NCBI GenBank assembly: GCA_900618425.1
Contig: UZAN01039503.1
Location: forward strand, 26,861-90,860
From: Echinostoma caproni
Taxonomy: Eukaryota; Platyhelminthes; Trematoda; Plagiorchiida; Echinostomatidae
DNA: 64,000 bases
Direction: 5' to 3'
The first letter of the stretch is position 1. Every line of letters starts with the position of its first letter. The notes under the pieces were generated by a model. It saw only the letters and a list, made by a program, of their open reading frames with translations, was not told where the DNA came from and ran no database searches. The translations under genes and the position numbers were made by a program. This document shows, in pieces, positions 26,270 through 41,600 of this stretch.

Positions 26270-29200
26270 ATGCAAATATCAGCGGAAGATTCAGTAATTT
26301 AAACACTATAAGTGGATAAAATTGAGCGATCAACGGAGGATCGGACCCAATTCAACAATTAAACAAGTTCAATGTTTTCTATTAAAGCATTACTTTAATT
26401 TGGACACATAACTCGACGACAAAATGTCATGATTCATGGATAAGATGATTGGATGTAGCGTACGGTGCATGAAAGGACAACTTGGCAGGAACAAAACATC
26501 CACTTCCGACGATTTGTATCTTTTAAAATAAGGAATTTGGTTCGTTTCAGAGGGGTTGGGGTAAAGAAGGTTTGTAGTGAGAACGGGATGGAAGAATATC
26601 TCTGATTTTTTTGAGTGGTCTTTGCACTCTATGAGTATGAGAAGAGCTTAAGTAAAAATTGATTCTAATGAAAAGGTATATGCTTTGTAGTCGATTGTTA
26701 GGACATTTTTGCCATCGGAGGCTACCTGGTTACAACAGACGAAGTGGCAATCTGCTTGTATAAAACCACTCCGTGTAGCACAAAAAAGATTTGGGCTTGC
26801 ACATAAGCTCTCCTGGCTCAATTCCACACAGTCTTTGTTCCGAGTCACCTGGATAATGAAGGAAGCAATGAACAAACAGCTGTACTCATTGGAAATATCA
26901 CACCAGGTCTCGAAAAGAAATCATTGCTATTAGTTTATGATGCAAATTTAACCAGCCCAAATATAGCTTGCCATTATTAAGTGGTATATACATATATAAA
27001 TATATATGTTCTTGGGAGTTGACATAGGAAGAATCAATAAACATGAGCTTGTTTGCTACTGTAGTGTCAGTAAATCGTTTTTCGTGAATGCTCAGTGATT
27101 TCGTTTCAAACTATGAGAACTGTGAACTAGCGTTCAAATAGGCGCTATCAACGTTACCCAAAGTACATTTTGTGATAGTTATGCAAATATTGGAATATAG
27201 TTAGAGCTCCAGTTCTAATTCATTCAGCAGATACCAACCAAATACCATTGTTTTGTACTGTGAATGTAACACGTAAATCAGATGTACAGCGGTGAAGTGA
27301 CGTTCAATTTTGCAAATTTTAATACGTTCGCAATGAAGATGTGTTCGGGAAACTAGCGCATTATCTAAGGCTTTCCCAGGAATGGCTGATTCATTCATCT
27401 CATCTAGGCGGTACCTTCAACAATTAGTTTTTTGAAAGTGGATTGGATTGGACTGGATTTTCCACCTCCATCCTACCATAAATAACCCCAGATGTGTGGG
27501 TTTATAAGAATGGAAAATTGTAATCTTTACCACAGTTTTGCCCTCAGACATGTGTCCTAAAACTCGCAATATTCAATTGAATGATAGTATCTTGACTGTA
27601 CACTAGCGGGAATAGAATTGAGGATTTCATCTGCAATTTTCTCTTTTTCCAAGTAAATCTATTGGTTCAGAGGAACTGAATTGCATGTTGAAATTCTACC
27701 TTTTATTCAAGTTACTTGAATATTGCACGCAGTTCCTTCTGCAGTACCTATGTAAAGAATCAACTTTTTATCAGCGTTAATCTCTGATTATTTGTTGTTA
27801 ATCGGAAAAACGTCGCACAAACGTTAAAGAAAACAATTCATGACCAGATCGATTCTACGGCATCATTGAAACCCTGTATCATGTAAGCATAGTTTCTATT
27901 CACATCTCTTTCTTTTTCGCACGTTTTGTGAAGGGTTGATGCTCATCTACAGAAGAACGATAGGAATCAACTCCAAAACAATGTTTTTCTTTTCTTCAAA
28001 CTGCATTACGTGCATGAATGAACTCCGTATAATCTTGCTTAATTCACTCGCAAACACGTCGATTTTTGTGGAAATTTGCGTATAATTAGCCCATGGAAAG
28101 GTAAACGAGTTTATCTTCTATCATTTTCTTTTCGAGTGTTTTCTCGGAAATGGAAGTGTCACTTGTAACAATTAACAGTGAAAAATAATATGTGCTAATT
28201 TGTTCCAAGCAGTTCACGAGTACAGTTCCAAGTAACTTCAACTAAGCTCATTGATTTAAACAAAATATTGTTGTTTTCTACATACAATCTCATCTGTCTG
28301 ATTGACACACCTAAGGACGAGTCAAAATGGTAAATTTTTGCCGTATGGTCTTCGTTTCAAATTTGAAAAGGTTTGGTTTTGAGATAAGTTCTTAAGTTGA
28401 GGAATTAAAAGTTAAATAGCATGTCAATTAAAACTTCCGGCCACATCGAAACAAGAGTAGGCAGTTAAAGAATTATTGAGGATTTTGCAGCTACGTTGTG
28501 CCCATCACATTGATTGTTTTTCCTGCTATGACACGTAGCTCATCAACTCATCATAAGGGATAGTTTGTGTTTGGGCACTCCGTATGATCTTCGAATGGCT
28601 CAGCATGGGAAGCCTACCTAACCGATTTCCCTCAGTGCTCCGAACTTTATGCGAAGATATTCACTTATGATATCGATACATTCATAACAAACGCTTGAGG
28701 ACGTCACATATTTTAAAAGTATCATCATCTACCTCTCCACGTGGTACCTTCGTGGTTTGTTCTTCATTCTTAGCCCCCGTTGTTAAACACGTGGCAGTAG
28801 AAACTCTGTATAATAGGAGAATGAGACACATAAAGCAGTGCCCTTTTGGTAAACGGGAGTGAGAAATTTTCGATAGAGATAATCCAATTCAAACAAAAGA
28901 CCGCCATGGAGACAGGTTTGTGACGTTATCGACTTGCCCGTGGACAGCCTCAGGTATAAAAATATTAAAAAAATGGTGATTATGGATTTTGTTAAGTTGT
29001 CATTCATGAAACCAGACAGATCCTCGGAGTAACTTCTGATAATTTGATTGCAAAATGTATGTCAACATTCATCCACCAGAAACTTATGTCAGTTATGTAT
29101 CGCTGAAAAATTAGAACTAGGAGACTACAGAGAGCACTGAATTCGTATATATATATATATATATATAATGAAAAATTTAATGCGTTTTTTTCACCTAAAA

Positions 29201-32200
29201 CTGTAACGTGATACCACAATATCTAAGATTACGCAGCTGTTCTTTAAATTTTTGAGAAAACTACCATCCGGGAATAAGATATCACAGTGAATCATAAATC
29301 AAATATCAAATCAAAAAATGATACCAGTTTCAAAGCCGAAGTGTTTGGCTATTCTCTATTTATAATTTAGTCATAGAAACCAAAGAAAATATGATAAACG
29401 GGTTGTTATAGGTCCGACTGGAAATGGTCAAGCACAATTAGATTAGCTAACATAACGTAGCATAGCTTTAGAACAGCATACACTAACGCCGTATAAAACG
29501 TGTGGGAGTTCGATCTATGATAGAAAATAAATATCGCCTTATTTGTACTCCACTGACGCAATGACAATAAACGCAACTAATTTGTGTATTCAGTATTTGC
29601 CTAATTTCACTTGGCATAGACCTTCATCAGTTCCTACAATTTCTTTCCGCAGCGTATAACTGTTGCGATAATGATATTTTAACCTTAATGCTATGCCCAG
29701 CTTCTTGAGTGCGCTTGTTCATCTTCAGGGTCGATCGTGCACGGGAGTCCGAATCCTCGTGAACACTTTTGTGGTTACCTCGTCCTTTCAAAACGTGTTT
29801 CTAGAATGCGATGTTTGTTCTGAATTTTCGGTTTTGGTTAATGACCATGAAACTAACGAGCTCGGGCTTTGGATCCTAGAAGTGGTTTTCACTTTCAGTC
29901 CGAAAACACTCAGGGCCAAAACTTCACTCGCTTAGCCTATGAATTTGGTGACCTTTTGGTGTCCGATGCAGATCACCGGAACAACTTTTAGGTAGAACTT
30001 TTTCCAACCACTGGTTCTCAGTTTGAACTATTCCTATTACATACGAGATGGTGACGCAGTCTAGATCAAAACCACATTAAATCAGAAGTCATGGGTTAAA
30101 GTTCCATTAACGCAATGTAACTAACTCGAATTTGCATAACCCATAAGGACTTTATTAATCAAGTACCCGCTGGCGTTCAGGACCCGGTGAGTAAATTTCA
30201 TCGCTTTTATTTGGCTGTTTTTGTTGCTGCGTCTATTGTTTACTCAACAGTATGTTATCCTGATTCGCGACATTTCCAAATGGCTTGTTTCGTGAACATC
30301 ATTAATCACTTTCATTATTTCTCATCTGCAAATGGCAAGCATAGCAGAAGCGAAATGCCACGTTTCAAATAAAAAAAGGAAATATAAAACAGAATGACTC
30401 TCTGACGTGATTTGTGTAATGCGGTAAAAGATCAGTAGTACCTGTGTTGTACTTATACAATGCACTTGAAACGATAAATGACGAAGTTAATTGTTTGGCT
30501 TTTTTAAAGCGAACATGTTATTTCAAATTACACAAAGGTGCCTAGATCACGTTGAGTAATAAATGCATTATGTTCTGTGTGTTTGTAAGGTTTTGGCTAC
30601 ATTGAACATGGGTTGAAATGATAATTAACCGTTGTACAGAAAAAATCACCTCTACCTATACTGGAATACAGTTGTCAGAATGATTATTGGGGTGATTTTG
30701 GTAGCAACACAGAGACGGGGAAGTAACTTCCGTAAGGATAAACATTATACAGGAGGTTTGATCAGCGTAGAACCAGAAATGAAACATTGAATGCTACTAA
30801 ATAAACACAGAGTCAATGAGAACTAGTTAGAATAAGAAGATTTAGAATTTGAATGTGTTTACCGTGAGTTGATATTTCCTTAGCGGCTGAAGTGTTACCC
30901 AAAGGTAAATGTGTAAAAGTTGTTTGCATTCTGTGAAATGCATTCTTATTGGTGCTCTGTTCAAATCACGCATCAAAAATAAAAATTATAAGCGCAACTA
31001 AACGCACAATTGTAAAAAGTTTGCCACGAAGATTTCTCAAGGGATTTCATTAGTAAAATGTAAAAACCTACAGCTTTTACACTTAAGCTGTATGATGATA
31101 CTAAGGAAACCTCAACAATCAATACGAGAGGAGTTTTGCAGAATCGCAACCATGGCAACATCATTGTCGAAAGTCTTGTGATTCTACGATTGGTGAAGCT
31201 GTTATTATTGTTCACTGGAGAATTGATGACGTTTGATATTGGTGATGAACTTTTCACGTTTGAATCTCATTTACGCATGAAAACACATCTCCTGGAATAT
31301 GCTGAATGCTCGATGGATCTGAGGCGCTGTGTAGAAACGACGACGGAGCGGCGAAACTTGTTAGATATCTCGCATAATGTGTATTGTGCGCTGCCTTTCG
31401 GGGATTTTTATTACATGTAAAGAGTTCTTCACTGAAATAGGGTACCCTTTTGGACCGATGAAAAAATCAGTACCATTGTAGTGGCTTCGACTGTAGGGCA
31501 AACTGACTAAGGCAATTCGAAAATTACTAATGTAACGTTTTTCATTCGTATTCCATTTTATTGGAAAAATCAATATTTAAAATTAACGTTTTATAACACA
31601 CGGAAAACATTTAATAAATAAAGTTATTCATCCCAGGAAACATGACTTCAAGTTTTGAGATATAGCACTTTATGTTTTCAAACATTTCGTCACGTAGGTT
31701 ACATTGAACATCTTTTATCTTAGTATTTAGTTTACAATAAAAATGTGCAGTATTAGTAATGTATTAATTTGATTTGCGTAGAAAAAGAGTCTGCTGGACC
31801 ATGAAAATTATCTACCCAAAGGTTCTCGTATTACGTTATGCAATAAAAATCATATTGTTTTCGTTGATCGACGGATGGAGCTTTGAAGTTCAATATAAAG
31901 GAAACATATTCAATTAAGAGATGGTAATTCATTTCGTTTCAACGTGCGCTCACTAGATGAAATCGGAGTCTCTTCTGAAATAAAAAAACTTGTGAATTTT
32001 ATAATATTGAGCATACGGAACTAGCAACAACATCCGGCCTGAAATAAGTTATACGAATTGTGGAATTTCTGGAGGTTGATAGTGAAAAAGAATCGAATAT
32101 CTCAAACCAGCAGAGCGCATTTAGCTCTTTGCCATTCGAAGTCAGTTTTTATCCTGAGCTCTCATAGTCGGTTTGATATATGATGCTAACCATGTGCATG

Positions 32201-32479
32201 TAGCCCTTGGGTTGTCTGCGGAGCGTACCGATGAGTAGCCATGGAAAAGCCCGCTATTATCGTGATGAACTGATTTGCAGCTCCTTCGCCCTCTTTTAAC
32301 AAAAGTAAGATTTTCGGTAGGTAAAATGGTTATTGGTTTGGTGTCTCCAAGAAGCATTTTCATTTTCATTTTTCTAAACATATTTTTTATTGCGTCAAAC
32401 CCAAATAGCCGAAATCCAGAAGACGAATTCGTTGGATAGAGTCAAATAGTAACTGACGAATGAAGGACTAAGAAAGAAC
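26270..32479. other. Intron stretch: simple repeats, no gene recognised
   Basis: Contains a TA repeat (29146-29167). A plus-strand frame at 29693-29935 lies in locally GC-richer sequence but has no recognisable domain. ATGGTGACGCAGTC at 30048-30061 recurs at 53579-53592 and is treated as a finding. Confidence 0.5.
29146..29167. repeat. (TA)n microsatellite
   Basis: Eleven TA units. Confidence 0.92.
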
Positions 32480-32484
32480 TCTGC

Positions 32485-32605
32485 ATAACTGCGTTTATTT
32501 CGTCGTGGATCATCATCGGTCTATATGTAGCTAACGACTGTACTGATAATTGAACCCGAACTCGAGCGTCGGTTGATCTATCACCCTAGGCTACATGGAT
32601 TCGCT
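32485..32605 (-). mobile_element. Decayed tRNA-derived SINE, probable copy of the hammerhead family (copy D)
   Basis: On the minus strand an A-box-like region (TAGCCTAGGGTGATAGATCA, around 32575-32594) is followed by a B-box-like GGGTTCAATTATC (32545-32557). About 40 bases later comes GATGATGATCCACGACGAAAT (within 32489-32518), at the same distance from the B box as the hammerhead core in copy A. Only GATGA and CGAAA remain of the core and stem II is lost. Membership in the family is likely but not certain. Confidence 0.42.
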
Positions 32606-35600
32606 CTTGTAGGTCATTACATTCAAACACCACCTAACGTGTCGTTGAAACGGTCCGACCTAACTAGTATATGGGAGAAATAGCTTTAACGTTTCTACTT
32701 CTGTATCGATTCAAAAGTTAGCTAATAATCCAAATCCATCGCCATGACTGCACGGAACAAGCACAGTTGAGAGTACAAATATACTCATCAGGTTCAACAG
32801 TGTCTTTGAATTAAATAATGGATTGGAATCTAGTATTAGTTGAACAAACTACTATCAGAACAGGCATGGGTTGGGTTGAAAACAAAAAGTCCTTTTATTT
32901 TTTCTCTCCATTGTTATCAGTTTGCTCATCTAACCCAGCGTGACACTGAAGTGATTGAGAGATGCAGATAAGTCAATTGGGTGTGAAGTTTATTTCAAGA
33001 TGATCCAAATGAATGATATTTCTGTTTGTCAGGAGCGAGATATTCAACAATAAAAACAACAACACCAGCCGTACCGGTACTACATCGGAAATCCCGAGGG
33101 AACGATACTGTGTTTGAATTTGCAAATCTCTTGCTGATGCGAAAACGCTGTCGTTTTTGGATTTACTTCTCAAAAGGAGGAAATGTTTTTCACCATGGGT
33201 ATGAACGTTTCTGCTGTCGAGTTAAACCAACTTCCGGATGAGCTGTCAATCATAAACAAACAAGGCTGGCCTTACCAATAATGTGTCAAAAAGGTTTACA
33301 AAGGCCTATCTGTTTTGATTTGGGTAACTCCCTTGAGTATAAGTAATGTTGAGAGAAAACTGTGATTTTCCAGTCAGGGGCTCAGAACGCCACCGGTGTG
33401 GTCTGTGTAGCAAAGTTTTTCTATCAAAAACACATATACAACAAGGTGGGATAAATTAATTTGAATACATGACTGCATACTCGGATTCTTTTTAAGTACT
33501 TCCTCGGACATATACCGACAACGGTAAGGCGCCATTGTCTCACTAGCATTCTCACACAATGTTGGTTCTTTAGTTTGTTTCATCAGAATCGGCTTCAAGA
33601 TTAAATAACATTTGCAAAATGGCAAATTGTATGTTTTTCTTTACGGAGCATCTGCCATCTAGTAGGGACATTAACTGCGGCCATTTTTAAAGAAAATTCG
33701 CATTTTCTAACGGCTTGCATTTAAAAACTCAGAGTGATGTATTTTGCAATACTTGTGATGATAGTTTAATCAGGGACACCACTTCATCAATTGTTTATCG
33801 GGCTGGCTAGTCCCTAGCAAAATCGAAACATACGCTTGTGAACAAATACGGCCGTGGAATTCTACCTCGTAGCTGATGAACTCTATTAACCAATCCGAAC
33901 AGTTGTAGCTTGAGTCCCTGCGCAATCAAGCACATGAAGTACAGATTACTGATCAGTTTGAACAAGGAAAGAAGTAGCTGTCCAGTTCTATCTTGTTTTT
34001 ATCGCATAAAGTGGATGAAATTGCATCCAACATGCATTCAGCAAATGGGGACTGAACAATCTCTCCAAGAGTGGAATCAACAAATCTGAACATCAACATT
34101 ATCATGCCTAATGTCCGGTCATCTGAAGCGCAAATAAGGTAACTTAAAAATGGAATTTCCTCTTTGACGATGGTTGCGTCAGACGGATAATTCAGAGACA
34201 GGTTTGGTAAACTTCTATTTCAATAGGTGTCACTTCCGCCAAAATGAGGAGAACGTGATAGAATGAAAGTGGATTTAGGAGGAACGGGATGCTACGATAC
34301 AGGCAAATTCGAAACTTCTATAGTAACATTCACTCAGTAAGTGCAGTAAACATACTAAAATTTATCGTGTTTTATGGAGGAGCATTTACAATAAGCAATC
34401 TTCAGAGAGATATATGCAAGCGTATACTACACAAACCCGTGTACCGTGTGGTTTAAATTGGAACTAATCGTAGTTTAAACCCATGGTGCGTACAATTTTC
34501 AATTTTGTTTTGTTATTCAGTGAACGATTTCTATGTATTTCTGATACTTGTGATTCTATTCAGATTTCAGATTCTTCCACATCTCTTTTAAAAAACAACT
34601 CTTTTGTACTTTTGTATTCTCGTGGTTTCGTTTTCCTGTCATCTAAATTGAATGTAGTTCGTGTTCGGATGTAATCTGAGGCTAATAATCAATTCCAGGA
34701 TACAAGAGTCACATCAATTTTGCTCACTTATTTTTTTTCTTGGATAATACCAACGGTGTCACGATAATCTTGGTGAATTTTTAACGATCTTTTCGTCAGC
34801 TCCTATGGAATTCAATCTTTAGAGAATTTGGATAAAATGATTATTCTCTCTTGCATAAATTCGTTAGTTGCTTTATCTTTTATAAGGAATCTCCGCCTAA
34901 AACAAATGATTTATTGGGGTTTAGTGTCTGTAAACTTTCAGAAAGCTGATGTTTCCGTTTAAGCACTTGACAAGTCATCGGAAAGCGCTTATAGTACTTC
35001 ACGAGTACATTTAATAACCAGGAAATTATTTCATTTGTGTTAAGTATTAGTCTGCGAGTAATGGAGGAGTTCATTCAATTTCACAAAAGGAAGAGTAAAT
35101 GAAGGGTGAAGTGAAAAGCTAAAAAGAACTGTACAGCTATTTGGATCTCATTGACGGTACAACAAGAAGTCAGTCATAACCCCGGAGGCTAGTGCTGAAA
35201 TGAGCGAGGCGCGAACCCTGCAAAAAGTTTATTTATTATTAGTTAATTTACTCTATACACGACATAAATCCTTATATAAAATATATTAGTATGGAAGAAA
35301 CATTACTTTCCAATGTCGAAACGGTTGAAGAACACAATAAGTTGTTATGCTCTTAACAAAACAAATGTTTCGGAACAATGTCGTAGGAGTCAAATGTGGA
35401 TAGTCGTACAAAACACAGGCAGAATAATGAAGTAAGCAGGCGCTTGAGACCCTATCCCTCTGGCAGCTTTTCGAAAGGGTATCGCTCACTAATTTTAAAC
35501 ACTATCTGTTTTCAATTTCTAGAACTTGATTTCATTCTTACATTACAAGTAGCGATTTCTCACATGTCGAATTTCAATTCATACACAATGATTCCTGAAG

Positions 35601-38600
35601 TGACCTAATGTGTTTCAGAACCACATTCTGAATCACATATTGCATAATTTTAGGCACTATTGGCATTTCTTTTAAATTTGCTGTTTCGTTTATTTTGACG
35701 TTGGTCATTAGGTATAAGCCACTCGAGTGTTGATCACAACTAATGCGAATTCAGTCTCTTTATTTTCTGCTTTCATGTTCACTATTTCAATTTGACTCCA
35801 TAAGTGGACAAACAGAAAACCCGAAACCCATGTTTGCCAGTTACTTATCGACAGGTTACGATCGGAGGTACTTCCAATCACTTTCCTACAGTGAATGCCT
35901 TCTTTGATTATTCAGAATAAAAAAGGTTATTCTAATATATCAAAGTTTTGAGAGCCGACTGAAAGACAGCCTTATTTCCGGGTGGCATTCACATGGACTT
36001 ATTTCCCGGTATCATTCATTCACTTGAGATTGTTTGACTCTGGACTGTGAATGTCCGCGTAGTGCATTCCAAGGAGAATATCCGAGATATATGTAGACTG
36101 ACGTTCGTCACCTTCGGTGTCCATCATTAAGATGTTTTGTAAAAATTTAATGTTCAATGTGCATCATAATCTCTGGCAGGTATTTGTTTTATCTATGATA
36201 CTGACAATGTAGCTAAATCTGTGGATACCGCTTAATGTGCTGCTATTTGTTTGAAAAGAGAATTGCACTCTTATGATTAAGATGTATGATGCACTGAGAA
36301 CACGTATATCAATGCACCGGACCATATAAAATATCTACTGAGGCCAGTTTGTCAGCAAGAATCAAAATTTCAATGGCACGGTTCATAAGCATATCTACAA
36401 TGATACAGCCAAGTTACGTAATAGAAAAGCACTTCTTAAATCGTTGAACGATAAATATATATATATATTTGTTCGGTATGAAATAACAAAACGTCATGCA
36501 AAGTACTTGATTTGATGATTACTAGAAGCACTAAATTGCAAATTTGTATTCCTTGGTTTGCGAATGTAAGATTACATACTTTGAACAGCGAAATGTGGTA
36601 GCAGAAAATATTTATATCTCATTGAAGCTTTGTTTATATAAACTGAATAATTTTGAAACTATATAGGAAGGATTTCAAACGTGTAGAGTAAAAAAGTGCA
36701 TAAAAATCACCGATGGAATTCTCACACGAGCTATATATTTTCAAGGGAGATGATGTGTTGGGATGAAATTGTATCAAAATAGGCTGATCTCATTATTAAA
36801 TGATTTTAAAACATTTTGAGAATTTCTTGTTTACATTTCATAATTTAAGTTCTACAGGAGACTCACTCCTGCCCAATGCTACAGCTAGAATCCGAAAAAT
36901 TCATCTGCATACCGTCAATCCTAGGCTGTNNNNNNNCTGAAAGCTGGGATGATATAAATTGAAGTACAAAATAAATATCCTACAATACGAGTAATCCGTT
37001 TCCCTAAAACGCCCAGAAATTTATCGGTATTTAGTGTGCTATGAATTATTGTTGTGTGTTACGAAAATATACGAAGATGCCTTGGAAACTCTAAATTGAG
37101 TTTTATAGTGAATGCCGTAGTGATTGGATTCCTCGTGACGGAGCCACGTTATCCATTTTACCAAATGTCATTACACATCAAGGTATTTTACTATTATTTT
37201 TCAAGATAGGGAAATATGAGCTTCTCTGCAGTACCACCTAATAAATGAATTGATCATAGTGGAAAGCAATCCCGAAACGTTTGACAAACTAATCATTCTG
37301 TTCTGTGTTTCCTCATCAACAATCAGAGTGCATTTAACTGAAAAATATTTGAGGCTATGGTGCGTTTGCTGCTTTGAGTATTCCTGCTCCGCACTGTTCT
37401 AAATGACTTTTACCTGATCTTTCTTCTAACGAGCTTTCATCACACTTGAAAACTCCTCAGATGTAGATGGCATTTGATGCAAACGATTGACTACGATAAC
37501 TCCTTAGTCCTTCAATGAATAGAGGCCTAAGAGGCAGAGCAAACCGGTGTTACAAACTATGATTGCGCTCAGATTATTTTGCTAACGCGTGAGAACTTAA
37601 GTTGATCCACTTCTTTTATGCAGTGAATAGATGTCTACACTTGAAAATGACACATCGGTGATTTCTGGAATAAGACACCAGAATTTCCTCACAGAGCACC
37701 GAAGGTCAACTTCATAACACGAACTCTACTCGACCACTAACAAACGCTTAAATTCATTCATTGTGACTTGAATGGTCTGTTAGATTCGTCTTTCACATCA
37801 TCCATTAGTGTTTTAAATTTTACTGAAAGACTTGTTGCTTCAGTACTTTGAACAATTCGTTCGCTTATTTTTTTAACAAAAAATATGAACGGTATTTTAT
37901 TATGAGCCTTTGTATCAAGGTAAATAGCGCTTTAACGCTCATATTGGGATTACATCTCTATTAAATATTTCTTTTATTCCCAAGTGTGATGTCATGATTC
38001 CATGCAAATAAGAACGTACTCAATTTCGCATTAGTCTCATATATGGAACTGAATATGCTCCAGTTTATCGACTCATTGAACATGATTACCAGGTTGATGC
38101 ATTTGGAATGACCAATTGTTAAACCCGATATTAATCAAACCATAACCCGTGGCAGCTCCCTCACTTGGTATGCAGCTTGAAGTAGACAAAATTTGTCCTT
38201 TCATGGAGTTCTTAATGAGGATCGTGAGGACATGACCTGATTTGGAAAACGTTTCTAAATTCGGGCAGCTTGCAACGCTATGATTAGACAAACTACTACG
38301 ATCCGTTTTTAATCTAATTTGTATGACACTCTTAAAATAATGAAAAGTACCAGTCTCAATCCACACGTTCTTGTGCTTCGTTTGCTCTTAACTCATCAGC
38401 GATAGCAACTGGGGCTGAAAATAGTTTTTGTTTCCAGTTTATAATAAATACAGTGAAAATAAAAACCACACTTGATAAACCGCTGCCTTCAGAATTGATA
38501 TTTTTAAGCGTACAAGTTAGACAAATATATATGTGGTTCCTGTCAAACAAAGTGCATTCATCTTTTTGTTGTAGGAGGGCAGGACATAGATACCAGGACT

Positions 38601-41600
38601 TGTTGCACTATGTTCGTTCAAACGCTTGACCATGGAAATGCACGATGTTTCTAATTTGTACAAATGGTAACGTACAGCAAACACAGACGGAGCCTAAAGT
38701 GATGGTCAAAAGACCATCGAAAGCCCAGGGTTCACCTGGAAAGTTAACGGTATTTTCAAGTTTCTAATTTGCCTTGGAAATTATATCTGGGTCCATTTTG
38801 AAGTACGTCTTATTGAGATTCATCGGCTAATTTTTTATTGGTACTTAAGAGCGCTTTATGCTAATTGGGAATCTCTTTAGTCACACAAGCAGATTTTAGC
38901 TAACAAATTTGATTTTGTATTCGGGATAAGGAAAATGAAAAGCTTTACTGTCGCCCCAGAGCTCAACAACGAGTTTATTTCGGTCAACGTTTATTGACAT
39001 GTGTTTCTTCAGTAAAATTCATCTGACTGTTTCTGCTCATCATTCGTTACAGCTACTAGTTGATTACTCTATTCGAACCACGTCAAACTCAGTGAAACTC
39101 AATTTGGTAGAAACTGATTAACCAGAATCAGTAAATTAAATGTTTTCCCCTAATTTCAACAATTATAGCCACAAAAATATGATACATTTGGTTCACTACC
39201 CTGTTTGATGTATTTCATGCTGTATGCAGACATTCTGCTGCCACTCCACAAATTGGAATTACTGCGACAGTATTGCTGACAATCATACATAGGGTGTTAC
39301 TTTACACTGGAAAAATTCAAAAAATACTGACATAAGAATACCATGATTAATCGCAAGTACTTACAGAGGTCAGGGAAAAGATGTTTTCTTGAAGTCACAA
39401 TAGTGAATGTTAGTTCTTTGATACACCGCCTGTTCGTGGTCTCTGGTTTCATTCCCTACTTGAATAAACATTTCAGATCATGAATGTTTGGCCAATTTCG
39501 AAAACATTTCATCTAGTGTTAGTTTTACCACCGTCAGAAGATTTTCGTGAGTGAATTAATCAGTTTCTTTTTTCGAGTTTTAAAACATTTTCTCGATCAA
39601 AGGTGTCGCTCACTGCTGCCATTCATAATACTTCAAACTGCTCAATAAAAGTTTCCGAGCGCAAACGTACTAATGAATGAAAACTGATAAAGCCTTTGAG
39701 CAGCTAACTTAACTTCTTGCATTACCTGAAATAAAATAGTTTTCATACCTATGAGGACAGAGATACTTTTGAGCAAATATGAACATGTCTCACTTTGTGT
39801 AAGCTGCAACATTTATGCAACGTTTATCAGCTTGCTAATGCATAACCAGGTCGAAAACAGGCAAAATAAATGATATAGCATTGCATGTATTGCGGGGGAT
39901 GTATCAAGTTCGTTCGATGTATCAAATGTTCCTATTTACATAAACATTGTCACAAAATATAACCGAAAAGTTCGAGGATGATGACAACATATCTTCCATG
40001 CTTTTCATCATATTGCAATAGAGCAGCAAGCTTGGATTAGCCCATTTGATCGTTCAGAGGCACCAGGCACTCTTGATGTTCTTCGGTGTGGTTTTAACTT
40101 CTTGGGAGATCGTAATTCGTTAATTGCAATAGTTTTTTGCCTGTTGGAAAGCATCATCACAATTATGCTCTACTAAATTTATCATTGATTATTTTGATAG
40201 AATGTAACTTCGACAATGAAGTGCATCATGTAGCTTTATTTGGAAAATAAGTCATAAAGTTGGTGAAGTAATCACTTTGTGCTTTCTAAAACATTGGATC
40301 TGCTCAACGTTCCGAATGATTAAAAATTACTTCAGGGCTTGAAATATTGGCCTACCGAAGCACTAAAATGAAGAAAAATTGTCATCCGTTAAATAGAACA
40401 CTTTTCTGGTGTCTGCAATATAAAACCATCTATGCTTTTTAACATGCGGTAAACTAATATCTATGCGGAGTGCCAATTTTGATCTTTTCTCTTGTTTTAT
40501 CGAAAACGTTTGGTAGAAACTCCCTCTACAACATACACGTAATTAGGCGACCATGGAGCCACAGACTGTGAGAGATGCAGTACTGTGTAGTTCACATCTG
40601 TGCTATCCAAGCGAAGTAGATTGAAACCCATGCGATTCGGTCGAAGTGAACCAACAGATACGGTTGAATGGAACCAATTGAATTCCGTCCAGGCCACTGA
40701 TTTTGTTCTTTCCTGCGGGAATTGAAACACCGATCTGCCTTATTGCTTTCCGAAATTGTTGTTCTGAGTTATATGTTAAGCAACATTTGGAAGCCGACTT
40801 TTGACGGTGGTGAACAAGTCAGAGTAATTTGCTGAATTGGTGCTTATATGGCAACCTTATCGTAGGATACAATCCAGACAAAAAGTCTGAAGTTAACAGA
40901 CGCAATGTTAGGTTTACACATAATTTAGAGGAGCAGTTATGCAGAACTTCAGAAATACAATCTAAAGAATGTATGTGTTGCGGGTCCACTAATAAGTTTG
41001 AAAGTCCAGTGATTAGGCAGCGGTGTCACGCAATATGTTTCTGAACGAATGGGGAATCGTAAGTGGATTCGGTTCCACACATGGACACCATTTAAGTTTC
41101 TTTGAGTCGTGCTAATGCACCAGAAGCTCTTCTCTGAGACGAAACTGTAAAACATTTCAGACAGAAATATTCAAGTGAGTTAACTCTGCGGTGTGGCAAT
41201 TCAAAGTGCTCACTGATAGTTTAAAGAGGATGTAATGTTGATCAGTACATCCTCCGTAGATAACTGAGGAGAATTAACATTTGAGTGATTGAATGAACAC
41301 TACTGCTTTAAATGCAAATGAACCGACTTTTTCTACAGGTCGGTTATTTCTTTCAAAGACTAGAGACAAAGCAGCATGATATTTTCTCGCCGCAACCCAA
41401 GCTGATTAATGTTCGGGAAACAAGTTTCCGGTGTGGTTTCATTTTATGCCTCAGGGTAGCAAAGATATGTTTGTCCTCAAAATATCGATTTTAAAGTGGG
41501 TAAGCCGTCTAATTAGCCTTTGGAATTGAAGAAGTTATGTGTGAAAAATTTAAAAAACCAAGTCGGAAGCACTTGGTCGATTTTGAATGTCTGTTTGAAC

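Noticed and set aside
38370..38410. Minus-strand CTGATGA with GTT/AAC stem and GAAG
   Set aside because: The invariant GAAA reads GAAG and no cleavage-site triplet or stem I is present.
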